This document shows, piece by piece, positions 18,754 through 25,728 of a stretch of 64,000 nt of DNA (positions are counted from its first letter, which is position 1; the number at the start of each line of letters is the position of its first letter). A program made the position numbers and the translations under genes. The notes under the pieces were generated by a model. That model ran no database searches, was not told where the DNA came from, and was given only the letters and a program-made list of their open reading frames with translations. Location of the stretch: contig DASTWZ010000012.1 of assembly GCA_035765635.1 (NCBI GenBank), positions 36,784-100,783 on the forward strand, given 5' to 3'. Source of the stretch: EW11 sp035765635. Lineage in GTDB: Bacteria; Verrucomicrobiota; Verrucomicrobiia; Opitutales; Opitutaceae.

Positions 18754-18770
18754 TCCTAGATAATCTAGGA
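18754..18770. promoter_or_regulatory. PadR operator candidate 1
   Basis: TCCTAGAT-A-ATCTAGGA is a perfect palindrome with 8-base arms in the divergent promoter region. It repeats the core of the palindrome centred 38 bases downstream, so a PadR-type dimer could bind both. It lies between the ribonucleotide reductase gene and the PadR gene and could affect either. Confidence 0.65.
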
Positions 18771-18791
18771 AACAGGCTTGACGGCGCTCTT

Positions 18792-18808
18792 TCCTAGAAC
18801 ATCTAGGA
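18792..18808. promoter_or_regulatory. PadR operator candidate 2
   Basis: TCCTAGA-ACA-TCTAGGA has perfect 7-base arms and ends 3 bases before the PadR ATG at 18812. A TTGACG box at 18778-18783 with 17-18 bases to this dyad suggests that the operator covers the -10 region of the PadR promoter, a normal place for self-repression. Confidence 0.65.
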
Positions 18809-18811
18809 GTC

Positions 18812-19150
18812 ATGAAGAAACCGTCCGAAGCGCCGGAGCTCCTGCAGGGCACGCTCGACATGCTGATTCTCAAGGCGCTGCAAAACGAACCGATGCACGG
18901 CTTCGGGATATCGGTGCGGATCCGCCAGATGTCGAAAGAGGTGCTGCAGGTGGAGCAGGGCTCGCTTTATCCGGCGATCTATCGGTTGGAGCACAAAGGC
19001 TGGATCAAGGCGGAATGGGGCGTTTCGGAGAACAATCGCAAGGCGCGCTTCTATCAAATCACCGCCGCGGGGCGCAGGCAGCTTGCCGGGGAAACGCAGA
19101 ACTGGATTCGAGTTTCCGCGGCGATCAACACGGTGCTCGGTCACGCCTAG
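18812..19150 (+). CDS. PadR-family regulator of the short type linked to ADOP permeases
   Basis: This 112-residue winged-helix protein has the short PadR form: LLQGTLDMLILKALQNEPMHGFGI, then VEQGSLYPAIYRLEHKGWI and a final dimerisation helix. Short PadR regulators like this sit directly in front of duplicated-permease genes in Acidobacteria, Verrucomicrobia and Planctomycetes, and the permease here starts 23 bases after its stop. It very likely represses its own promoter through the two TCCTAGA palindromes upstream. The inducer is unknown; related systems respond to stress or antimicrobial compounds. Confidence 0.92.
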   Translation: MKKPSEAPELLQGTLDMLILKALQNEPMHGFGISVRIRQMSKEVLQVEQGSLYPAIYRLEHKGWIKAEWGVSENNRKARFYQITAAGRRQLAGETQNWIRVSAAINTVLGHA

Positions 19151-19173
19151 CTCGCGGTTTCCTTCGCATCGTC

Positions 19174-21789
19174 ATGAACCTCATGCCTGATCAATTTCGC
19201 CGTCTCTGGTCGTTTATCAGGCGGAGCCGATTGGACGCGGAGATGGCGGAAGAGTTTGAGCAACACCTCGAGTTGCTGGCCGAGGAATTTCGCCGCGCAG
19301 GCCTGAGTGAGGACGAGGCGCGTGCGGCTGCGCGTCGCAGCTTTGGAAGTGTGGAGCAAGTGAAGGAGCACGCGCGCGATGAACGCTCCTGGCGCTGGCT
19401 CGAGCAGTTGTTGCAGGATTTGAGATTTGGAGCGCGGACGTTGCGGCGAAACCCGGTGTTCACGGTTGTTGCCGTGATCACTCTGGCTCTCGGCGTCGGT
19501 GCAAACACGGCGATATTCAGTTTGTTGGATGCGCTGCTTTTGAAGCCTCTGCAGTACGATGAGCCGGCACGACTCGTGCAGTTGTGGGAACCGCCGGCAG
19601 GCGTGAGTCAAAACGTGGTGTCGCCTGGAACCTACTTTGACTGGCGCGAGGAAGCGACCTCGCTCGAGTCGCTCGCGGCTTATCGCACGATCGATTTGAA
19701 TCTGACCGGTTCGGGCGAGCCGGAGCGGTTGATGGGATGGCGAATGACGGCTGACGGACTGACGGTGCTGCGCGCGCGGCCGACCGTCGGACGCGTTTTC
19801 GCGCCGGACGAGGATCTTCCTGGAAAGGAGAAAGTCGTCGTGCTCACCGATGAGCTGTTTCAGCGCCGTTTCGGCGGAGACCGGGGATTGGTCGGAAATC
19901 GGATTCAGCTGAATGACGAGCCCTATACAGTGATCGGCGTGCTGCCGTCGGCGTTTTTGCCTGACCCTCAGGCGGAGTTCGTCATCGCCGAAGGGCTGGA
20001 TCCGAAGTGGAGGAATTTGCGCGATGCCCATTTCTTGAACGTGCTGGCCCGCATCAAATCCGGAATCTCCGTCGAGTCGGCGCGCGCGGAGCTCTTGAAG
20101 ATCCGGCGGAGCAACGCATGGCGTTATCCTGCGTGGAAAGAGAAGTGGACAGTGGCGATGATTCCGATGCGAGAGCAGTTGGCTGATTCCGTTAAGCCGA
20201 TGCTGCTCGTTCTGTCGGGGGCAGTGCTGGCGGTTTTGACCATCGCGTGTGTCAACGTGGCGAATCTCCTGCTGGCCAAGGCTGCGGGACGGGAGCGCGA
20301 GATTGCGTTGCGGGCGGCTCTGGGCGCGACGCGCGCCCGCGTGGTTCGGCAGCTGCTCGTGGAAAGTGTGCTGCTCGCGGTCATGGGCGGAATGGCGGGA
20401 CTCGTGGTGGCCTATGGGTTGTTGGATCTGGTGCGCGCATCGACGGCATTTGCGAATGTGGCCCGCCTGTCGGACGTGTCGATCGATGGGCGCGTGCTTG
20501 CGGCCACGCTCGGACTGAGCGTGTTGACCGGAATCGTTTTTGGGCTGGTGCCCGCGCTGCAGGCCACGAGCGGCTCCCAGGCTGAAGGCTTGAAGGAAGT
20601 CGGGCGTGTGGGCCGTGGCGGTCGCGGCGCCGGGATGCGCCGCGTGCTCATCGTGGCGGAAGTCGCGATGGCGATGTTGTTGTTGGCCGCCGCGGGATTG
20701 CTTTTGCGGAGTTTCTATAACTTGGCGCGGATCTCGCCGGGTTTCGACGGCGAACGCGTTTTGACGATGGCGGTGTCGTTGCCCGGATCACGGTATGCGA
20801 GTGCGGAGTCGCGGGCGCGCTTCTATCGGCAGGTTGTGGAGAGCATTGAAAGTATTCCGGGCGTGGACCGTGCCGCGGTGTCCGCGATGTTGCCGATGAG
20901 CGGTGGTGTTTCGAACTGGTACTGCCACATCGTCGGTCGAAAAGACGCGCCGGAGCAGGGGTATTTGGCCGATCAGGACAGCTGCACGGCGGGTTATTTC
21001 GAGACGCTCGGCATTCCGTTGAAAAAAGGTCGGCTATTCAGCGATGCACCGACCGATGCGGCATGTGTCATGATCAACGAGGCGTTCGCGCGTTCATATT
21101 TTGCGGCTGAAGAGCCGGTCGGGCGCTATCTGACGATGCGTGGCGAGAAACTCGAGATCGTCGGCGTCGTTGGAGATGTGCGAACCCGCAATCTCGCGAT
21201 CGATGCCCGGCCGACGATATATCGTTCCCAATCCGCGGTCGATTCGACGCGCAACGGGCAAATCATGATCAAGGCGGATCGATCGTTGAGTGGTCTGGCA
21301 AACGCGGCGCGCAAGGCGATTCAGGGCATCGACCCCGTGCAGCCGGTGGCGAATGTGCGCCGGCTCGAGGACGTCCTCGATGCCTCGCTTGCGCAGCGGC
21401 GCATCACCTTGATTTTGCTGGCGGGTTTTTCGGGCACGGCGCTCGCGCTTGCAGGCATCGGCCTTTACGGCGTGATGGCTTACACGGTGTCGCAGCGCAC
21501 GCGTGAACTCGGCATTCAAATGGCCTTGGGTGCACAGCCGCGAGAAGTGATTCGGTCGACCATCGCGGGCGGAATGAAGCTCGTTGTTTTCGGCTTGGCG
21601 CTCGGATTCCTCGGGGCATTCGGTGTCGCGCGTTTGCTCGCGAGTCTGTTGTTCAATGTCTCTCCTCACGACGGCCTGGCGCTGGGTGGAGGGGCAATGG
21701 CGCTGGCGATCGCCGGCTTGTTGGCTTGCTGGTTGCCTGCTCGCGCCGCAGCGCGCGTCGATCCACTCGTGGCCTTGCGCGCAGAGTGA
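19174..21789 (+). CDS. ADOP-family ABC permease (MacB/FtsX type)
   Basis: The 871-residue membrane protein has the ADOP layout. There is an N-terminal region of about 70 residues rich in Glu and Arg that includes the RRSFGSVEQVKE motif, then two MacB-like periplasmic domains alternating with FtsX-type membrane blocks. The first helix is VFTVVAVITLALGVGANTAIFSLL, and later blocks contain NVANLLLAKAAGREREIALRAALGA and TRELGIQMALGAQPREV. In MacB-type mechanotransmission an ATPase moves the periplasmic domains; ADOP proteins carry no ATPase domain and none is encoded beside it, so a partner elsewhere must serve it. The start MNLMPDQF was chosen because the earlier part of the frame overlaps the PadR gene. 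Confidence 0.9.
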   Translation: MNLMPDQFRRLWSFIRRSRLDAEMAEEFEQHLELLAEEFRRAGLSEDEARAAARRSFGSVEQVKEHARDERSWRWLEQLLQDLRFGARTLRRNPVFTVVAVITLALGVGANTAIFSLLDALLLKPLQYDEPARLVQLWEPPAGVSQNVVSPGTYFDWREEATSLESLAAYRTIDLNLTGSGEPERLMGWRMTADGLTVLRARPTVGRVFAPDEDLPGKEKVVVLTDELFQRRFGGDRGLVGNRIQLNDEPYTVIGVLPSAFLPDPQAEFVIAEGLDPKWRNLRDAHFLNVLARIKSGISVESARAELLKIRRSNAWRYPAWKEKWTVAMIPMREQLADSVKPMLLVLSGAVLAVLTIACVNVANLLLAKAAGREREIALRAALGATRARVVRQLLVESVLLAVMGGMAGLVVAYGLLDLVRASTAFANVARLSDVSIDGRVLAATLGLSVLTGIVFGLVPALQATSGSQAEGLKEVGRVGRGGRGAGMRRVLIVAEVAMAMLLLAAAGLLLRSFYNLARISPGFDGERVLTMAVSLPGSRYASAESRARFYRQVVESIESIPGVDRAAVSAMLPMSGGVSNWYCHIVGRKDAPEQGYLADQDSCTAGYFETLGIPLKKGRLFSDAPTDAACVMINEAFARSYFAAEEPVGRYLTMRGEKLEIVGVVGDVRTRNLAIDARPTIYRSQSAVDSTRNGQIMIKADRSLSGLANAARKAIQGIDPVQPVANVRRLEDVLDASLAQRRITLILLAGFSGTALALAGIGLYGVMAYTVSQRTRELGIQMALGAQPREVIRSTIAGGMKLVVFGLALGFLGAFGVARLLASLLFNVSPHDGLALGGGAMALAIAGLLACWLPARAAARVDPLVALRAE

Positions 21790-21827
21790 GCAGGTTGAAC
21801 CATCACCTTTTGAATCTCTTGAAGCCT

Positions 21828-23030
21828 ATGAGAACGCTCGTTGTTTTCCTGCTGCTTGCGTTGTGCTGCAGTGTTGGCCGTTCGGTGGATCTCGCGCTTC
21901 TCCATGCGAACGTTTACGCGGGGCCGGATTCGGCTCCGCTCGCGGATGCCACTGTTTTGATACGCGACGGGAAAATCGTCGCCGTCGGCGAGCAGGTGGT
22001 CGTTCCCAAGGAAACGAAGACGCTCGACGTGCAGGGGTGCACCGTGCTGGCCGGGTTTTGGAATACGCACGTGCATTTCGTTGAACCCAAATGGGCCGAC
22101 GCGGCGCATCTTCCCGCGGCCAAGTTGGAAGGCCAGCTGCAGGACATGCTGACGCACTCTGGCTTCACCACGGTCGTCGATACGGGATCCGATCCGGTCA
22201 ACACGATCGCCCTGCGACGTCGAATCGAGTCAGGCGAAGTGCGAGGCCCGCATGTTTATACCGCCGGTATTCCCCTGTACCCTCCGCACGCGCTGCCGTA
22301 TTATTTGAAAGACCTTCCGGAGGAACTGCGGAGCCGGCTGAGTCAGCCGGAAACGCCGGCGCAGGCGGTTGCCGCCGTGCAGCAGAACATCGCCGCGGGA
22401 ACGGACATCGTGAAACTCTTCACCGGATCGATTGTGGCTCCGGATCGAATCGTTCCCATGTCGGTCCCGATCGCGAGCGCCGCCGTCACCGAGGCCCATC
22501 GCCATCATCAACTCGTTTTCGCCCACGCCACGAACTTCGCGGGAATGAACGCGGCGATGGAGAGCGGCGTGGACGTGATTGCGCACGCGCCCGAACTGCT
22601 CGAGGGCGTCGACGAGCGTTATCTGCAGACGTTGGTCGCGCACCACATGGCGTTGATTCCCACGCTGCAGCTTTTCTCCCAGGACAAAAACATCGCCGAT
22701 ATTCGAAAGGTGGTGCTGCGTTTTCACCGCCTCGGTGGTCGACTCATGTTTGGGACCGACACGGGCTTTCTGAGCGAATACGACATGCGCACGGAGTATC
22801 GCCAACTGTCGCTCGCGGGCCTGAATTTTCGCGAGATCATCGCGATGCTGACGACGGCTCCTGCGGAGTGTTTTGGCGTCGCGAAAGAAAAAGGCCGTGT
22901 CGCCCCCGGCCAAACCGCAGACCTGACGATTCTCTCAGCCGACCCCGGTGCCGGAGACCTGCTCGCATTCGCTCGAGTGAAATACACGATCAGAGCGGGA
23001 AGGATTATTTTTATACGGCCGCAGGGGTGA
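21828..23030 (+). CDS. Secreted amidohydrolase-family protein
   Basis: The 400-residue protein has a signal peptide (MRTLVVFLLLALCCSVGRS) and an amidohydrolase fold. A small beta domain precedes the metal motif HVH in GFWNTHVHFVEP; a Lys occurs in DIVKLFTGSI (a possible bridging residue), then His in VFAHATN and VIAHAPE, and Asp in LMFGTDTGF, with the closing beta domain ending RAGRIIFI. This is the HxH...K...H...H...D set of imidazolonepropionase-like, prolidase-like enzymes that cut amide bonds in the periplasm. The substrate is unknown. It follows the ADOP permease by 38 bases on the same strand and may share its transcript. Its last 20 bases overlap the end of the convergent gene at 23011. 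Confidence 0.88.
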   Translation: MRTLVVFLLLALCCSVGRSVDLALLHANVYAGPDSAPLADATVLIRDGKIVAVGEQVVVPKETKTLDVQGCTVLAGFWNTHVHFVEPKWADAAHLPAAKLEGQLQDMLTHSGFTTVVDTGSDPVNTIALRRRIESGEVRGPHVYTAGIPLYPPHALPYYLKDLPEELRSRLSQPETPAQAVAAVQQNIAAGTDIVKLFTGSIVAPDRIVPMSVPIASAAVTEAHRHHQLVFAHATNFAGMNAAMESGVDVIAHAPELLEGVDERYLQTLVAHHMALIPTLQLFSQDKNIADIRKVVLRFHRLGGRLMFGTDTGFLSEYDMRTEYRQLSLAGLNFREIIAMLTTAPAECFGVAKEKGRVAPGQTADLTILSADPGAGDLLAFARVKYTIRAGRIIFIRPQG

Positions 23031-24135
23031 TCGACCGAACGAATTTTACGATAGAGGTGAGTTCTTTAGCAGCCAATTGAATTGCCGCCGCGGGTTCCAT
23101 ATTATCGAACGTTGACCGTGCGCGAAGATGGATTGTGTCTGGATGCGGTATCGGACCTCTGAGGCTAATCAAAGGTTTGAACGCCGCGAAGGAAGTGGCT
23201 GTGCGCGTTGCCGGATTTTGGATGGGAGTCCATCTCTGGCGACTGTCAGGCCCCCAATATTGCCACTCCTTATTGGCCTCAAAGGCGTCATTGAAGGCCT
23301 TTAGCTCTCCGTGCTCTGCGTTCTGAAATACGACGTTCAGACACAAAAGCAGATCTCCTTCCCAATTCGCGACGCCTGGCACGCGGAATTGAAGTTCGAC
23401 TGAGCACGAAGGGCTAATGTCGACGGCGACGCAGGGCCGCCCGGACCTGGTAGTCTCTTGGAATCTTGGACCAGGGAAAAGTTTTTTTGATTCCTCGGCG
23501 CATTGTGTGAGAAAGGCCTTCCCCGCCTTTTCCGCCCGAAATCCGAGTTCATATCCGGCGAGATCTTCAAGATTCAGTGTCATTGTTATGCATTCCTGTT
23601 CCAGGTATCCTGCCATTACGCGCGCCACATTAAAGTCCGTGCTATTCGGCGAGTCTTTTGTCGCATCTATGAATTTTTCAGCCACCTGGCTCCAGGTTAT
23701 ATGTTTAGCACCTGGAGGGCATTCCTCACCGAGCTTAAGTAATGCAAAAATGTTTATTTTCGCACCTGGGAAAGCGGCTGGTGCAGTCGTGCAATATTTC
23801 TCGATCTGTTCCTTTCTCAGAATGGACTCTACGTTCACCTCAACGATATAAACCAAGCCTTGCGTCTCGTTGATCAAAACCAAGTCGAAGACGGAATTTT
23901 TTCCATCATTCCCTATGGTGGGGTGAAAATACTGTGTTTTAACGTCCCACGAGTTATCGAAACCTGAGGATTCGCCCAACAAACGAAGGAATTCGTCTCG
24001 GAGTTTTGAGCTAAGCCTAAGGCAAAGGGCGAGCACCTCAGTTGAGTGGTTTTCCTTCGGATCGATCGAGTAAGGACGATAATACTTCAATCGGATAAAC
24101 GAGTTTTCGACGTCTTCGATCATGAACCTATACAA
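23011..24135 (-). CDS. PD-(D/E)xK nuclease-like protein with an altered active site
   Basis: The 374-residue protein is unknown by name. Residues 30-150 look like a PD-(D/E)xK fold: a helix with STEVLALCLRLSSKLRDEFL, then the strand pair SVFDLVLINE and VYIVEVNVE, then a helix EQIEKYC and a late HITWSQVAEKF motif, in the order of restriction-like nucleases. The expected E-x-K reads E-V-N, so the catalytic Lys is missing there. The C-terminal 190 residues match nothing I know. The start is TTG at 24135, preceded by AGGAG four bases upstream, and overlaps the stop of the gene before it; an ATG at 24123 is the alternative. Base composition is much richer in A and T than around it. Confidence 0.6.
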   Translation of the reverse strand: MYRFMIEDVENSFIRLKYYRPYSIDPKENHSTEVLALCLRLSSKLRDEFLRLLGESSGFDNSWDVKTQYFHPTIGNDGKNSVFDLVLINETQGLVYIVEVNVESILRKEQIEKYCTTAPAAFPGAKINIFALLKLGEECPPGAKHITWSQVAEKFIDATKDSPNSTDFNVARVMAGYLEQECITMTLNLEDLAGYELGFRAEKAGKAFLTQCAEESKKLFPGPRFQETTRSGRPCVAVDISPSCSVELQFRVPGVANWEGDLLLCLNVVFQNAEHGELKAFNDAFEANKEWQYWGPDSRQRWTPIQNPATRTATSFAAFKPLISLRGPIPHPDTIHLRARSTFDNMEPAAAIQLAAKELTSIVKFVRSITPAAV

Positions 24136-24955
24136 TGTGCTCCTGTGTGTCCTCTGTTCGAAACTGACTTGGATAAAACAGACAGCGCTGTTCGCGTAAA
24201 CAGGAGCCGTCCGATAATATCAATCGCATTGTATAAGGCTCGAAGTAGAAATGTAGATCGTTTTCAATGTAACCGGTCTTTTCTACTGAAATTCGAAGAT
24301 AGGTGAGCTCTTCACTACAGGTGTCTTGCCGCCCACAGCGGGAAAGTAGCATAGATTGGAATGGGCGCTCGTATGAATCCGCGACGGACGTGGGGCTCCG
24401 AAAAGTTCCGGTAGATGTGATGACTAACGTTTCACGTTCCGTCCACTTGGATAACCAATCATCTATATTCTCGGTGTTGGAGGAGCTAATGAATGTCGGA
24501 ATACAAGAGCCAAAGCGAGTGAACGCACTGAGTAGTCGTTGGAAAGATGGGCAATCAGAAGCAATGAACTCGTCTCTAATCATTGCAGCGCTAACTCCAC
24601 TCATTGAGCAGATCGTCGCCGCGGCGATTAAGCCAGGGTTAAATGGACAATCTATCCAAAGTGCTGGCACTTGATTTTCCACCGCGCGCGCAAGCAGGTC
24701 GATCAGTAGCACTGTATCAACGCCATGCGTACATTCTGTAAGTATAAAACGCGCCGAAAGAAATCGGGAGACGCATTTGCGAGTTTTATAGGTGACATTT
24801 TCAGGCCGGGTGGACTGCAGCCATGCTTGGTACAGTTTTAAGAAATCTGCCGGCCATTTTATAGCGTGCGATCCTCCGGCTTCGCAGCTTTTGAGTGAGT
24901 TCCGTAAAAAGCTCAGAACATTGGTGCTGATCATAACGGATTTGAATTGGAACAT
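24128..24955 (-). CDS. DnaB/RecA-like ATPase-fold protein lacking a Walker A motif
   Basis: The 275-residue protein resembles the C-terminal (RecA-like) domain of replicative helicases in pattern rather than in motifs. THGVDTVLLIDLLARAVEN takes the place of the Walker A strand, loop and helix; PALWIDC aligns with the strand that normally reads FFSLEM; a long helical stretch with CIPTFISSSNTENIDDW and ETLVIT follows; and the end LRISVEKTG plus LHFYFEPYTMRL resembles the KNRNG and arginine-finger end of DnaB. The GxxxxGK[ST] lysine is absent, so ATP hydrolysis is doubtful. It is first of the pair, and its stop overlaps the TTG start of the nuclease-like gene. No good ribosome-binding site was found at its start. 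The homology is my inference. Confidence 0.5.
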   Translation of the reverse strand: MFQFKSVMISTNVLSFLRNSLKSCEAGGSHAIKWPADFLKLYQAWLQSTRPENVTYKTRKCVSRFLSARFILTECTHGVDTVLLIDLLARAVENQVPALWIDCPFNPGLIAAATICSMSGVSAAMIRDEFIASDCPSFQRLLSAFTRFGSCIPTFISSSNTENIDDWLSKWTERETLVITSTGTFRSPTSVADSYERPFQSMLLSRCGRQDTCSEELTYLRISVEKTGYIENDLHFYFEPYTMRLILSDGSCLREQRCLFYPSQFRTEDTQEHIV

Positions 24956-25304
24956 GCGAGGTGGGACATTTGCTGTCCCACGGGCCGCCTCTCCCGGGAA
25001 TATGCACCCGGTGAATTAGCTTTGTGAGAATCGCGGACGGCTCCCGATAAGCAAAAAGCGACACGATCGCCATGCTCAGAATTGGCAGAAAGTCCCTCGC
25101 GTTTCGCAGCTGAAAGAGCTCGGCTTCGGCAATTCTGGCAATTTTCGAACCAACGGAGCAACGCCGGATCAGCAGAACCTCATCCGTGGTGGCCCAGCGC
25201 AGCGTCGCAGCCGGCAAAACGTTGTCCACGGCTGCCCAACGGAATGCCGGCCCTCCGGCCGGCAGGCCTCGCCAGCGTCCCGCGAAGCGGGACTCTTTTT
25301 TTAG

Positions 25305-25338
25305 GGTTGGCCGGCCGGGAGGCCGGCGCTCCGTTGGG
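25305..25338 (+). repeat. Dispersed GC-rich repeat, copy A
   Basis: The unit begins GGTTGGCCGGCCGGGAGGCC and ends CGCTCCGTTGGG. Copy B at 25562-25595 matches it at 33 of 34 positions, and copy C at 34551-34574 is the first 24 bases in the opposite orientation. It contains an internal GGCCGGCC palindrome. Confidence 0.8.
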
Positions 25339-25411
25339 GGCGCGGCGAATCTTATTGGCATTGAGAAAAGGACACTACAGCTGCGTTCAGAAAGAACGCC
25401 GCGCTGGCTTC

Positions 25412-25444
25412 AAAAAGCCGCGCCCTCGGTGGCGCGGTTTTTTT
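25412..25444. terminator. Rho-independent terminator, probably bidirectional
   Basis: AAAAAG precedes the stem CCGCGCC-ctcggt-GGCGCGG, which is followed by seven T. The T tract works for plus-strand transcripts and the A tract for minus-strand ones, so it may insulate the AT-rich island and the propeller gene. Confidence 0.7.
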
Positions 25445-25561
25445 GCCGGAGCGCTGGCGTCCTCGCCGGCATTCTATTTTATGGTCCGCGCCGAAAGCGC
25501 GGACGGACTCGATCGCCGCGTCGCGAGGAAGCGAGTCCGCGACTTGCGCCGCGATAGAAAA

Positions 25562-25595
25562 GGTTGGCCGCCCGGGAGGCCGGCGCTCCGTTGGG
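25562..25595 (+). repeat. Dispersed GC-rich repeat, copy B
   Basis: This is the same 34-base unit as copy A with one difference (GGCCGCCC in place of GGCCGGCC). It lies 257 bases from copy A in the same orientation. Confidence 0.8.
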
Positions 25596-25728
25596 TTGTC
25601 TCGCTTGCTTCGGGTTTCCCTGTTTCCGGGCCGCCTCTGTTTCCGGGGCTCCCTTGTTTCGGCGCGCTGCCGAACAACGCCGACCTCACTGCAACCGTTA
25701 CGATGCGAAAGCGAACTTGGTCTCCCGG

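Larger units (their letters stand above)
24956..25728. other. Gene-free region between the AT-rich island and the propeller gene, with repeats and a terminator
   Basis: I see no convincing gene here. The part nearest the island (about 24960-25160) keeps an AT-richer composition and an open minus-strand frame with no recognisable protein, possibly a decayed 5' part of the island. From 25180 to 25600 it becomes very GC-rich with hairpins, including two copies of a GGCCGG repeat, a GCCGGCC-CTCC-GGCCGGC-like dyad near 25244, and a strong terminator-like stem at 25412-25444. The last 130 bases lie next to the end of the propeller gene and hold nothing clear. Confidence 0.5.

Noticed and set aside
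17207..18763. A 518-codon open frame on the plus strand opposite the ribonucleotide reductase
   Set aside because: It is antisense to a gene with clear catalytic motifs. It is very rich in Arg, Ala and Asp, has no domain and no ribosome-binding site; long antisense frames are common in GC-rich coding DNA.
18671..18811. A cobalamin riboswitch in front of the B12-dependent reductase
   Set aside because: The 141 bases are too short for a full cobalamin riboswitch plus promoter, and no B12-box sequence was recognised.
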